From Zonotrichia leucophrys gambelii (taxonomy: Eukaryota; Chordata; Aves; Passeriformes; Passerellidae), in NCBI RefSeq assembly GCF_028769735.1, contig NC_088171.1:133905033-133969032 (forward strand): 64,000 bases of DNA. Direction: 5' to 3'. Positions 37,013 through 51,200 of this stretch are shown here, one piece after another. The notes beneath the pieces were generated by a model. The model saw nothing but the letters and a program-made list of their open reading frames with translations, was not told the DNA's origin and ran no database searches. Position numbers and translations under genes: made by a program. Numbering within the stretch: position 1 is the stretch's first letter; each line of letters starts with the position of its first letter.

Positions 37013-40000
37013 GTGAAAAGAAGGTGAAATTGCATACAGGCCAGTCAGCAGGTTTGGTGTTTGTGTTTGTACTTTCTTAATTGAAGCTAACAGCTCTGCC
37101 TGCAAGAAGTCAGCTGACAGAGATCCAGTTCTGCACAATTTACAGTTTGTGGCCGTGCAGATTAGAGCTGACTGCAGAGTATGCACAAGCATTATTTTTT
37201 GTGCAGCCATTTGCCTGACAGCTGCCTTCTCAAGAGGAACAAGATACAAGCTCGTTCCGGTTTACAATTGATGGAGGAAACAAGAAATCCTTTCTGGTGT
37301 TTGGGTGGAAGCCAGGCATGAATGAATGAAAATGTGGATCTACATTTTTCTTACACTGACAAAGGATGTATGCCTCTCTCTACTCTAGTACAGGGAACAG
37401 CCTGCCATCAGCTCTTTGAAAATCAAAACAGATTTTTGAAGGAAGCTTACCATTTATTGATTCAAGAAGTGCATGAAAATCCTATCAGTTGTACAAAACT
37501 TGAGGAAACTTCCCTCAAAAAATCTTCTGAAAATGTGAGAAAGAACTTGGGAAACACATGAACCATTTCCCTAATGAATGATTGTTCAAATTACAGTGAA
37601 ATAAAAGTTAGTGAGCAAATAAATAAAGCCATTCCCACCATTCCAGAACTCCCATTTTGCTAATTATGAATGTTTCAACTTCTGTACTAAATTTAGGAGC
37701 TCTACATGAAATCTTGGCTCTATTGAAATTAATGGGAGTTTCTGTCATTTCGAGGAGGTTCTAAATTTAGCTAAATGAATTTTCTCCTCAGTAGTTCAGT
37801 GCCTTCTCATGGTTTTGCTGATACTAGCCAAATCTAGATGTCCTTGGACTAAACACTAACAGCCAGTGTTTTGGGGCTTTTTTCACATTAAATGCTTGTT
37901 TCAGCCAGTATTTAATTATTGTTCCCCACACTCTACTTTTTTTCCATATATCTGAGAGAGTCCCATACAATTTGACAACCCTGGATATGTTCCTAAAAAA
38001 GTGATGGAATCTATTCAGTGTTGAATATATAAAGGCGTCAGGAATAAATGAATTTAGAGCCTCAGAAGGCAGAGTGATCTGTAAATCATAAAACTGTGCA
38101 TTTTTGACTGTCCCATAGTGAGATAATCTGTCTGCTGGTGGTCTAAATAATCTTTTAAAGTCTCCTAATCATTTTTTATGTATGTTAGACCCCTCTATTC
38201 TTGTGAAATGGGAAATCTTCAGAGATGGAAGAAGTTTGGTAATTGGCTTATTTTGCATTTCCTTCTGAATCAGGCTTGATGAAAATTGTAAGTTATGTCA
38301 CAGGCTGATAGGTGTAAAAAAATCCTTCCCTGATACTAAGAATTTCCACTGGTGAAGTTGGGGCTAAATTGGGTAACAAACAGAAAGCAAAGACCTGGGG
38401 ATGTCCCCAAGTAACCTGCACAAAAATAGATAAGTAAGAGAGAGCTGTGATGACCAAACTGTAGTATTTTATTATGCAGAGGTAAAGAACAAGACATGGT
38501 GGGGACAACCTCAAGTGATTTGTGTTCATCTTTATAATATATTCTTTTTCTAACAGGAAAAAGCAATACAAAGTGTCAACACCAGGACAGCTAGCATTCA
38601 TGAGGCACATGTCCAGAACAACTTGTGAGAAAAGGAAAATGGAAGAGGGATTTCCCAGGTTTTTTTTAAACTGCAGAGAATCATGAAGTTTCTCTGCATC
38701 CTAATTGTGCAGAATATCTCAAATCATCTCTAAATGAGATAGTAAAAGAGTCTAAGTCCTTTAGGAGGTAAATCAATTAGAGACACAAATGCATCTGCAA
38801 TGCTGCTGGGATTCAAACTGGTACCGTTGTAATTTGGCTTCAGATCTAGGATTTCCATTCTTTCCCCACCTGTCACTGAAACAGCTGCATGCCTTTCCAA
38901 CAGTATTCTTTCTCTCCAAAGCACTGTAGGTAGAAAAGGTAATATCAACTTCTTTCCTCTGCAGAGGAAAGATTTAGGATGAGGCTCTTACAAACCCAGT
39001 ATTTAGTGATATTTCTGAATTTGTGTGTTAATGGCTGCCCCAGGACAGCATGGAAAACCAGTTGAAATTTTGAAAATCTATCTTCCTGGGCAGCCAGAAG
39101 ACACCAATGGACTCCAGCGTCCCAACAGGTGCCTCATTCCCGTGCACTCAGGCAGGCTTCAGAGCAGCCCCAGGTTGGGTGTGTGGCAGGCAGATCCCTG
39201 CTCTGGTACCGTGCACAGAGCCATTGGCCTCAGTGGACTTGCACAGGCAGGAGCTCCTGAACTCACTGCCTGTGGGAATGACCTGCAGGCTGCTCCTGAC
39301 ACCCCACGAAAAGACAGACACAGTCTCCAGACTTTAGATTCTATTTCCCTACAAGAAGGGCTTATGGATAATAAAAGAGGAGCCCACTGTAAGTATTTAA
39401 ACAACTGGGTTCAGGAAATACTTGAGTTTCAAATTTCAGAAAGCTGAGATCTCGGAGGACATGATGCTCATGTCCCTTCTGTATACTTTTCCCTGTGTTG
39501 CATATCATCAAAGAAGGATGATGGGCCACAGAGTTCTGCAGTGCATCTCAAATTCTGGTATTGTCTGCAGATTTCTTGTCCAAATACAAGGTGGAGGAAC
39601 ACAGAGCCTGGTGGTGATCAGACCTGCGTTTTGGCAACATTATCCCCACTGGCATTTGGAGAGGAGTCAGTAATAATATAATCTGTACATCTTTTACATA
39701 TGGGCAGCAAAGGTGAAGGTGGTGCCTAGTGCAGAGGTGGAGTTAAGGAATTAGAATTAATCTAAGATTGATGCTTATTGATCCAAGCTCACTGCTGTCC
39801 AGGGCTCACTGCTGTCATCTCTGGACCTCCTGCACTTTTCATTAAGAGATCCAGTTGTTAAAACACACTGGTCTAACCTGAGTGTCTCACCGCCCTCTCT
39901 TGAAAGACTTCATAAGAGTCAGAGTCTGCCAGCTTGGAGAATGGAATTAATTGTTCCTCCTCCATAACTTGAAGCTTTCTAAATTAGTAAGCTGAATAAA

Positions 40001-42094
40001 GCTCTGTCAGTTTTCTAGCTAGCAAATTCACCCAAATATATTTTATCTGTCTTTGTAGTTAAATTTCATCCTTCTCCTTCCCTACTCATCCATCACACAA
40101 GGAGCAAATCTTGAGATCCTACTTTATCCTAAATATCTTTATCACATATACATCATAGCAGAGCAAACATAAGGGCTGTAGTGAAGGCTAAAGGCATTTA
40201 AGTACATTAAGAGTAGAAGTCTCTTGGCAAGAGAAGCTGTTAAGAGCCCAAGGAGACATTGATCCTTTTATACATTGGGTCTCTTGCAAATTCAGTTTAT
40301 TGACATGTCAACTAATGCAGTACTCAGTAGTGATTTTCCTAGAACAAGTTTTATTTAGAACTGGCCAGCAAAGCCCATTTTGGCTTATTTCTGTTCATAC
40401 AGATGTAACATTGAAAATCTGTTGAGATGCTTAGTTGAGCTCCGTGTTCAGAGAGTTCAGTTCTATGTTCAGCTTCATTTCACAGTGGAGTTTAGTGGTA
40501 GTAACACCAAACCTCATCCAGACAAGAACCTTTAAAGATATGATGTGTGGGTTTGCATTCAAACCTCAGGACTTGGCCTATCACTCATTAAAAAATACTG
40601 GATATGGTAAAAAAAACTCATTGTGGTGAATGTGTTAGACCAGATAATACAGGGCTGGCTGAACATTTTAGATGAACAATTTATTCACCCAAATACACAG
40701 GGCTTTTTTGGCTTAAATTCCGAAAGAATTTTTTAACAAATCATGTATACTTTAAAAAAAATAAATTTAGAAAGTTCATTTAAAGCCTCTTTGCCAATGA
40801 ACCCTCCCAACACACAGACTCAGTATATCATTCTGAAGCCAACTTAAGTTCAGCAACTAATTCAAAATTAAGAGATTTTTAACTTTATTCCAATATGTCA
40901 TAAAATATACAATTGACACTGAATATCTCGTTTAAATTATTCTACTGTTCTGTCATGAAAACAAATGGGCTTATTGTGTATCATTAATGAAATTTGATTC
41001 TTTGTTGTAAACATAAAAAATCCATCTGAAAGGATTGCTTTTTATAAAATTGAAATCAACCTTCTAAGCCTGGTCTAGAGAAGCTATAAAAACTCCTGGT
41101 GAGAAACAGCTTCACCTGAGCACATATAACCTTAGCAGCCTGAGATCCTGCACACACAGGAGCAGCCAGGAGGGCAGGCACTCACTGCCCCACAGCAGTG
41201 TCACACAGCCACAAACACTCTGAAAGAGACTTTGAAACTTCTGTATATTTTATCCTTTATTTTATATTATATTACATTTAGTCCTGTTGTGGACTTAGGC
41301 AGGGACCATTGTGAACATCACTGAAAAGACTGAGTTGTAAGAGCCTCTGCCCCAAAATGTGCTGAGAAATATTTATAATCTTGCAAGGCTGGGGTGTAAC
41401 CAGACCCACATTCTTTCTCACGGAAGCTTTAGGTGGACCTGGGAAACAGGATTTCAGCATAGAGCTGAGGTGTGGTTATTTATAACATGTCAATGTTAAA
41501 TACAGAACCCAAAACCAAACTTACTGCATAAAAACAAGCATCCATGACATGAAGAACAGTTGCTAAAGGCTTGTCTCAAGTGGGGCTTGAAAAGCTTCAG
41601 CTGAAGCTTATTCAAAGAAAAGAGATTTTTCTGCATATCCTGTTGAATTTCTTTAACAGGATCAAAGTTGAAGACACACAGGATTTCCATAAATTGCACT
41701 TTTGGTCAAAGTGTTGTGAATGCTCAATATACTCCTTGATCAGCCCCATGCTGTGCAGGTTGAAATAAAGCAAAAGACAGAAAGTTAAAACACTGAACAG
41801 AAAAATCAGTATTGCTATTGTGCCTGTTTATTGTTTGGAGCAAGAATTTGAAATGTTAATTTTATTCCTTTTAGCTATGAATGACTCACTTTTTGCCAAA
41901 GAACAGCAGTTTTGAGCCATTTTAAACAGCTGATGTCATCTTTATCTTGATAAATCAGGAAGCATGAAAAGAGATAAAAAATCAAGCTCTCCAGAGAGTG
42001 ATATTAGGGAAAGAATGACACTCACATCCCCTAATCCATCATGCTCCACAATCATACACAAATGTGGGCAATAGCAATGTTTGTGTATAGTGTG

Positions 42095-42108
42095 AAAAAA
42101 AAAAAAAA
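42095..42108 (+). repeat. A14 mononucleotide run
   Basis: Fourteen consecutive A bases following GTGTG. A simple run with no associated element recognised. Confidence 0.8.
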
Positions 42109-44074
42109 GGATTTTAGGATGCTTTAAGGCCTGACTTCTCTTAATGTCATGTATATTGAGATTGCAAAGACAAAGCAACAGACTTGGACCCTAGGGAAAT
42201 GGGATTAACAGAATTGGATTAATAACTTCATGGGAAAAGAGATTTTTTCTCTATGCAATTTCAGGTGGCCCAATATTCAGTGTTACATCACTTAGATGTA
42301 GTTTCCTGGCCTGGCAGAGTTATTCAGAACCCACAGCTGACCACTGCTGTGGAGACAGCCAAAAGGCTGAAGTTATTAACTTAACTTACCCTGAAGGACA
42401 AGGTGACTTTCAGCAAACACCCTCTTCACAGAGGTGGGTGAGGGACACTACTTGTCCTCTGGCAAGAGACACACAAGAGGCCAAGCACAGCAGCAGCAAG
42501 TTCAAGACCTGAACTGCAGTGTCTCAATTGCTGGCAAGAGTCAGACTCCATTTCAGGGTGATGTAGACTCTGTGACATCCAGCTTGGTGACAGTCTGGGC
42601 TGTCAGACACAACACAGTTTCTTTATTTTGACCATCCTGATCACTGTCCTGGCTGCCTAGGAAGCCCCATGACTGCATAGGGAGCCCGGTTGCTGCATGG
42701 CCATGGTGAACTCTCCAATTCATGCTAAACATTTATATTACATAGCTGTAGAGGGCAGCCTCAATTCAGTTCCCATTTCTCTCCACTGCTTAGAGAAAGC
42801 AGGTCTGGCAGTGTGGACAATCAGGTGTGCTGCCCTTGAATACAAAACACAGCAGGAACTCCTAAATCTTCAGTACATCTGAGTGAAGATCCTAATTTTC
42901 CTCATCTGGAAAGCCCTGGGCAAACCACAGATCAGATGAATAAGCAGATCACTGTTGCTAAGATAGTCTGGTCTCCAGTTCTTTCTGACCTAGGTCTTTC
43001 TATTGAAGCTGTCAACAGAACTAATTATAATGTCAGACATTTCTGTGCCAAGACATTCTCTCTCAGGAAGGAAATAAGCAGCATTTAACACTGCTCTGTG
43101 GACAACTTCTAGAAAATAGAAAGGTGTGATTGCAGCCAGTTTGCATCAGACTTGATTTACTTACTCTAAAAGAAAAGCATTCGGTGTCCTAATTACAAGA
43201 CTCAGACTGCATGGCAACCAGGTCCATTTTACTCAAGCATTTTTGTAGCCTTGCAAAAATGCAAAGGAGGGTGAAAGGTTTGAAGGACAAGGTAAAAGAA
43301 GAGATCACAAAGAAATACAAGAGGGACATTGGATAAAATAAAATGAAAACATGTTTTTACATAATTTTTATTTTTTCTTTAATAACCCTTATTTATTGAT
43401 TAAAACAGAAAAGGACATCTGAGAAAAAATTAAAGGAAAAGAAAGAACTTTTCTTCCTAAATGAGACACAGAGGCTGTTATCTCCTGTTCTCCTAACTTC
43501 CAGGAAAATGTTGGATTTGCCATAATGTATTATATCTGCTCTTGCATATAAGAAGGTTTCATGCTGTGTATTTCAACATAATATCAGGGTCAACAAGGGC
43601 AGGAGCCAATTTGATTTGCAAACTCTCCTCCTGCTAAGTGGGCTTTGTCCTCCAGGTTCAAGAGCAGAGCCTCCCGTAAGCTTCAGCTCACCTTAAATCT
43701 TATCAGTTCAACTGGGCAGCAGTTTTGTGAGATCCCATATGGACATGGAAAACTACACATGTAATCTCAGGATTCAGGCTGGAAGGCTTGAAGTAATCTA
43801 AATGTGAATGACAGAGGAAATCCTTTGCTTTAATCATCACTCAAATTTTTCACCATACTCTAAACAAATTTCTTCATCCTTTTTGGCAAGTAAGAAGGTT
43901 AGAAAGTAAGACCTGCAGATTTAGTATCCAAAAAAGTTCCTTGAGGAAGTTTGCATTATTTTAGTAAAGAACAAGAGCTCAAGATAATTGCCTCCTTTGC
44001 ATTCCTGCTTTGGGGATAAAAATACTAGAAATCACACACAGTGCTTGGAGAGCAGAATCAAAGATTTTCATAAT

Positions 44075-44105
44075 TAAAAAAAGTAAAAAGAAAAAGAAGA
44101 AGAAC
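44075..44105 (+). repeat. A/G-rich tract
   Basis: About 30 bases almost wholly of A and G, with AAAAG units passing into AAG units. Only one pyrimidine interrupts it. Low complexity. Confidence 0.65.
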
Positions 44106-47100
44106 TGGACTAATTTACTGGGAAAAGAAACAATATAGTTTTGGCCACTGACCAGAATTCCACCTTCTGTTGAACTACCTTGCATATGTAATGCTTCTCC
44201 CCATCTCTTTTCACATCCCATGACTCTGATGGTGGTGCTAACCTAAACTTTGGATATCATGCCAAGCCTGCAGTCTCTGCAACTACTCTTTTAATACTGC
44301 AGCTGTTTTTTACCCCTGAAAAGAGACATCAGGGCGGGGAGAGAAAAATGCAAACACATCACGTTCCTGTACATAAACCCTGAAAACTTTTTTAGCAGTG
44401 TAGCATGAAACTTTGTGTTAGAAGGTAAGATGGAAATCAGCCTTAGCTGTGAGGATTAAAAGCAATCAGGGAGTTATCTCTTCCAACAGCTGTTGGACTC
44501 CCAAAATCTTACATCAAGAAGGGGCATAAACAACTTGGTACTCAGCTTCCCTACCTCATTGTGCTGATTTACTTTCAGGATGTAACAATTATTTTACACT
44601 GGGTGAATGTGTGCAGATTGTGGAAGTACTTCACTCACAAACCCCTTAATAAGTCATTGCATTCCCAGCATATTGCCTTACCCTGCACCCCATCCTGATT
44701 GCACATGCTTCAGCTTGAGAACAAAGCTGGAGCCAAAAAGGGAGCTTAACTTGTATTTTTCTCATTGACACTGTGCTTAAAACAGTCATCCCTTTCAGTG
44801 TGAAACTTCTGCTGAAAGAGGCTAATGAGTGGGTAAGGAACAGGGATCCAGTTACTGGCTGGATGCATAAATTCATTTTCTCTGCTCTAGACGCATTTCA
44901 TTTCCTGTAGATTCCTTTCCTACTTGATTATTCCAAAGTGGTCTCAGTCACCTTCTGATTTATTTCTTAATAAGAATTTAGGGAGCCATATCATGCACAC
45001 TCTATGTAAGAGTCTACATAAGATTCTAAAAAAGGTTCTAAACATTCTAAGTAAGGGTCTAGCTGTGTTCCTTGATGCCTTGCTCATGTTGTGCTGCCCA
45101 GGATCAAGGTCTGCCTGTGCTAACATCAGTGTGGAAAACTCCTGAGGAGGGCAGCCTCCCATGCACTCCTGGGTTCCTGTGACTTGCACAAATAACACAG
45201 CTGATGAGCTAATCACAAGTCAGAGTCTGATTGCTGTTTCAGCAAAGCCAGATGTCCCTGCACTTTCAACTCCTTTCAGGCCTCCTACTCACCCTCTCTG
45301 GTATCAGCCTTTGTCTTTTTCCTGAAGAAATTCTTCCAACTTTCTCTTATATCTGGGGCCATAGTGCCCATTTCTCATCTGCACGTACCCTCTGGACAGC
45401 TGAGTTTTAACACCCATAAAGTGCTCCACAAAATTGTTCCCAGTGACAAACTCAGCACTTCAACCACTCTTCCCAAAACCAAACCACTACAACTTTTTCA
45501 GAAGCAGGAACACAATTTATTATGCCAGGAGAAGAGCACATCTTAAAGTTTAACCACTCATCTTCTAACAGAGATTGAAAGACGTATTGCCCTCCAGCCA
45601 GCTCTGTTTACACTAGAGTTATGCCATCTCTTTATCACCAAACAGACTGTGACCATGGTGTTAAACAGCCTCCAAGACAAACTGTGTGTGGGCAATAGTC
45701 CCCAGCTTGCACTGGGCCTCAGATTTCATGGAAACTGTATGGAAGAGTGGCAGCTAGCCTGAGCTGCAGTGGGGACAGTTTTAACAGCCTAGTGCAGTAT
45801 ATAATAAGGTTTTACTGTCCAGTGACTTTTCCTGACCCCATTGGACAGAACAGACACTACAGGGAGCTCTGTTAGCTGCTGGCCGGTGGAAAAACCATTC
45901 TTTAAAGGTCCACAGAGAGTATGTGTGGCTTCAGCATGTCTCTGTCCCAGCTGTAGAACTGGGAATTCTTACTTTCATGGTGAAATCCTTCCTGTTTTTC
46001 TATCTCTTTCCTTCAAGAGACTTTGTATGGAGAGACAAACTGAATTTAAACCACTAGACTTTAAAATCATTCAATTGTATATGTTCATTAGGACAAGAGG
46101 AATAACTGTCTTGTCCCTTCATCTCTGCTGCTGAGGAATGCTTCTCCATGGTCTAACAAGGAATTAATGAATGCATGAATGAAGAAAAAAGATGGCACTT
46201 GCAAGGAAGCCAGATGCACATTTACTCAGTGAAGGTTTGTGTTTCCCTGCTAATGTTCCCATAGAATTGGGTCGTGTCAGATTTACACAATGAATATGAA
46301 GAAGTTGTGCATTTAAGATCACGAGTTGTCTGCCTTGCAAGAGGTTTGATAAAAAGCTTCATGCACTGCTCCCTCCCACCACACGCTTGTGGAGGTCTCA
46401 TGCATGTAAAAATCTGTTTCTATTAACCTGTCACATATGACAGTTCCTCACACCATCCCACAGCCAGGCAGCAGAAAATTCTGCAGAGATGAAGATGCAA
46501 GACATTTAATCCTCTAATACACTTCTCATAATATCAATGAAATTTAACAATCATAGGGATATGGTAGAGATGACCAAGATCTTGCACTTAGCCTCTGAAT
46601 ATTAACATCAGGGTCTGCTCCTGTGCAGGCAGACCCACCAGTTCCCATCAACTCTGATGCAGAAAGACCCATCTCTGAGCTAAGAGGTTTGGCTTCAACT
46701 CTGAGCTCCAGCTGAGACTGTCAGATCTGGGGCCAGCTATGGTCATGGAATTTGTGATGTCACTCTCCATCCACATGGAAAGGAACATCTTACAGAAGTT
46801 AAAGCATTATCTTGTTGCAGTTTAAGTATTGCTAACAAGAACTGGGTGTGAACCAGTTAAGGGACAAAGGGTTAGTTATATACACATCTGTATGTTTAAA
46901 GGGGAAGAAAAACTTTGGTTGATTCTGCTTATCTGATCTCCACCTGCTTTCCTTGAATTTTTTCACATGGTGGTGAAGCAGGAATTTTCTGTCAGTCCTC
47001 ATTAGAAGGCTGCACCAGCTAGTACATGGAAGGTATATGGTTTTCTGTAGGAGTACACTCTCTCTTGCTCCCTCTCTGCAACCAGACTGCTAATGAACTT

Positions 47101-47995
47101 ACTGCTTATTCAGTTACAGGGCTCCCCATGAAAAGCTGGGAGGTGTTTATGGCTCCAAAGGCTCATAAATGAGAATGGTAAAATTATTCCTGCTGACTGC
47201 GCAGCAGGGCCCTGAGAATACAGCTAGCTCTAATAATACTGTCCAGACACCTCATGCTTCCAAGTTAAAGAGCAAACTACCTAATTGAAGCAATACACAT
47301 GTCCAAGATAAAGCATAATATCCCTTAAAAAGGAGTTTCCAGTAACTTGTATCCTCAGCAAGAAGTAATTTACATGCACTCATAATTCTACTGTATTGCT
47401 TTTTTGTTAAGCAGATCAGTGCTGTTCTAACAGCTCTTGTTCTGTTTGATGATGACATCTCTACTATCCTAATTCTACTTTTTGGGAGGGATGTGGAGAC
47501 ATCCTGTGCTCTTTAAATGACTAACTTTTCTCAAATGGGATTCCTAATGAATCAACATTCAGACAAGAACTTCTGAATGTCACTTCCCTGACTGAGGGTT
47601 TTGCAGATCCACAGAGTTAACTGTAGTTTTGCTTTAAAATTTAAGAACTCAGTCTTCATGTTGAGCAGTGTTACAGACTTAGACTGTTCATGTTTTCTTA
47701 AAGGAAGGCAAATACTGTAGTAGAGCACAAATGAAAACTACTCCCACTGTACACTCATAGAGGCTGAAGACCATTAATTAAAAATCATGTAGAATTGATT
47801 AATGTTTCACACCACTGCAGCTGCTGCAATGTGAAAAATACTGCCATATTTTTCAAACCTTTCTGGAGGTTTGAAGAAGATCAATTACATTATGAGGGAG
47901 AAAAATGTATTTAAATCTCTGAAGTGCCTTACACTTACTCTTAACACCTCAAGGTCAGTATTAAGCAGGATTCAATAGGCTGCCCAGAAGTCCTT

Positions 47996-48205
47996 GAATC
48001 ATAGATTCATAGAATAATTTGGGCTGGACAGGGCTGGCCAACCTGGCCGTGAATGTTTCTAGTGATTGGGCATCTACCACTTGTCTGGGCAATGTCTTTC
48101 AGTGGCCCATTGTAAAAAATTCTTCTTTTTCAAGTTTAAATAGATCCTCCTTTAGATTAAATCCATTACCCCTTGTCCTATGTGAACAGGTTCTACTAAA
48201 AAGTT
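47996..48205 (-). mobile_element. CR1 LINE 3' end, reverse orientation
   Basis: The plus strand opens GAATCATAGATTCATAGAAT, the reverse complement of the CR1 octamer tail, then TTTGGGCTGGACAGGGC. Next come CCAACCTGGCCGTGAATG, GGGCATCTACCACTTGTCTG, AAAAATTCTTCTTTTTCAAG and ATTACCCCTTGTCC, all standard antisense CR1 landmarks. The subfamily differs from the two plus-strand copies: it carries the CCAACCTGGCCTTGAA type of block. Part of the segment just after the tail is deleted. Similarity fades after 48205 and may continue patchily to about 48300. Confidence 0.9.
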
Positions 48206-51200
48206 TCTCCCTCAGCATGTGTCAAAGTGGGATGGAAAGCATCACTCAGTGGATTCTACTGTCAAGTCCTGCTTTCTCAGCCTCTTCATGCAGCTGAATC
48301 ACTGTGGAGCAGCAGCTCACAGATGGATTGAAAAAGCTCCCTGAGGACCTGAGACAGGCAAAGAGACCTTCACAGAGCTGCTCTTTGCAGAGCTAAGCTG
48401 AGGAGAGGGTGGGGTTGATATCCAAAGTGGAGTGATAAGAGATACTCATTGGTGAAGAGGAAGGATGCTAAATGGCTTATTTACAACATCATTTCCTCTT
48501 GACTTGCAGATGCTGTCAATATTTGTGCATGTGTGATATGCCTCTCTATTTCCCTACAATTATGTCCATTTTCTGCACCCTAACAAACAGATTTTCTACA
48601 ATCAGAGAGAGCTAGCAGTTAGATGTTCTGCCAGCACAGGGCACTGCTCTGTGATTTGAGACTGAACCTTGCTCAGTCACTCGTGAAGAGCAGTCCCAGA
48701 CACACTGAACCTGGCCTTTTCTGCTGCTATTAGTTACCTGGCAGAGAGTTTACAATTGTCCTGGTATGTTTGTCCTGACAAAGTTTGGCTCTGGACACCC
48801 CTGTGAACTCTGGTAATGGAGTATTCAAAAGAGCATCAAAGACACAAATTATTTCTACTCTGAAACTGCCCCAATCTTTTTCCTCTGCTCTTAGACCAGC
48901 AGTAGTAAAACCAAGATTTGTTACAGAGATAATAGGAATTTTAGCAAGCCATCTAACTGAATCCTTTCAGGAAAGACAAAGTGGCAGAGCACGACTGAAT
49001 GGCCCAATTAACCTCAGCATAATATCTTCAATTGGCAATATAAAAAGCAAATGCCAAAAGTTCCTCATCTAATATCATTCAATCCTCAGCCATGATTACT
49101 TATATTTTAGAAATGACCAGAACTGAGATGCAGTTTAGATACAAATTTATGGAGCTTTTTTTTTCCTGTCAAAATAACAGTGGCAGAAAAAAATGCAATT
49201 TGAAACTAGCCCTAAGTCTGGGAGAAATTCAACTTTTGGATATAAATAGCAGCAAAACCTGCCTAACCTAAATGCTCATTTTACTTTAAACTAGTTTAAT
49301 TTAAGCAATAGAAGTTACACTTACTTTTAATGGGCAGCAGCTGTTCATTAAATTTATAATGACATTTGGGTACCCTGGTGATAGACATTCAGAAATATCA
49401 TATACATAGAGACAGAAATTCATTAGTAGCACTACGGAGATGGCTTGGAAGTGAAATTAACTTGAAAAGAGACACTTGTTTCACCTCCATCTGCAGTTTG
49501 AAAACCTAGACTATTATCTCAGGCATATAAATGATCACAGAGTGGTATTAGCCAAAGCCCATCCTATCAAAAATCTGAAGAATTTTCACTGTGAAGACAT
49601 ACACATGCTTAGAATTTTTCTAAAATTTATCATTCTACTAGTACTACTGAAATATACATTGGTTTCACTTTCATTTATATACAGAGACACACAAATCTAA
49701 AACAGAGATTGATATATTACCACCAGGGCAGTGGTGAGTGCATTAGAGTTTATGCATGTAGAGTTTATGTATTTGCCTGTCAGGGAACTGCTCATTTCTG
49801 ATGGACCCTGGCTCTGTCCTTCTGCTGCCAGGTGGATTATTTGCAACAGCTTCAGTAGACAAAAGGGTTGACCCACACATTATCAAATAATACAGAAAGT
49901 AACTACAGAACTCTAGTAACCAAACAGCTTTAGTCTTTTATGAATGCTGTCTCTTGGTCCGTTAATCATAAATTCAAATCCCTCTCCAGTCTCTTAGTTT
50001 GGGTCTCTTCTTCATGCAAACTCCATTTCTCCTCTCTGAAAGCAGTACTGCTAGGATCCCCCTGTACCACCTTACCTGTACATATAAGGTACATGCATTG
50101 CAGCCCAGAGAACTCAGCAGGGGATCAGCACTAAAAATGTTAGTCCTACTTGCATTAACAAGGCAGCCAAGGTCAAATAAAGCTGTGTGTATGGACTCCA
50201 CGGCATTTCAGATACTCTGCAGCAAGACCTTTGCAACCTTTTTTACTTTAGTGTGATTGCCAAATGCTATCCTTCGCATTTCACTAAGCAAGACTGTTGA
50301 TTGTACACAGGAATGGACTAGAACATGACTGGATTAGAAGAAAACTTGTAAAATGACACACAAAATCAAACAGCAGCTTTTTCAGTTTGGTTCAGCAAGA
50401 ATTGATGATACAACCTCCATCGGTTTATTTAATTTTGTGGATCAGTAGTAGATTTATACAAGGAAAGAGTCTGAGAACCAAACATCCACACAGTACCTCC
50501 CACAGGGTTTTGTTTTCCCTTTTTCTCCAGAACAGTTCTAGTCCAGTCCCACAGACTGAAGACCTGTTTGTGGTTGCAATGCATTAGCTACACTACTAGA
50601 GAGCATTTTCCCCTTTACTTTCATGCAAAAGGAATCCAGTTCAAGTTTCAAATACATTACAGGAACCAAAGCATGAGCAGAGATATTTGTTTCAAAACAC
50701 TCTTCTGATCCAAAATAGTGCATTAAAGTAAATAAAAAGCACATAAAGCAGGGTTTTTTAATGTATAGAAGTGACAGCTCCCACTGCAGCTGCTCTGAGG
50801 CCTGCATCTGAATAACTCTGATAATTTAGAAGCATTATACCTTCACATAGTTCTCTCTGTGCATCGTTCAATTTTTTTTCTGTTAAGTAAGTCCTCCTGT
50901 GGCAGGAAACTCATTAGCAAATTCTTTGCTGAAAGTAATGCTTATGTAAGTTGATGAAAAGCACATTATCAGAAGAATGTTTTGATTAATTTGCTGTTCA
51001 TTAACGATACACCTCTGTGGCTTAGAGTAAGTTCTCTTTTAAAGACAACTATAACAATTATACTCAGATGCATTTTTTTAAGAAAATAGTGTTCTGAGAA
51101 CATTTAATCACTTCTAACAAATGTTTGGTCTTTGTTTACTTCAGGTCTCCATTTAAACTCTAGCACACTGTTGCAATATGTCTGGTAATCTGAGGTCCCA

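Larger units (their letters stand above)
32627..47995. other. Long unique noncoding stretch
   Basis: More than 15 kb without a recognised gene or transposon. It contains A-runs at 35683-35694, 36978-37012 and 42095-42108 and a purine tract at 44075-44105. A GC-richer patch at about 39030-39330 holds a 140-codon open frame that starts on GTG and matches nothing I know. TATAAAA near 41085, upstream of a GC-richer 100 bases, is a possible but unsupported promoter. Confidence 0.5.

Noticed and set aside
39025..39447. 140-codon open frame on the plus strand
   Set aside because: It begins on GTG rather than ATG, has no family resemblance and coincides with a local GC rise that lowers stop-codon frequency.
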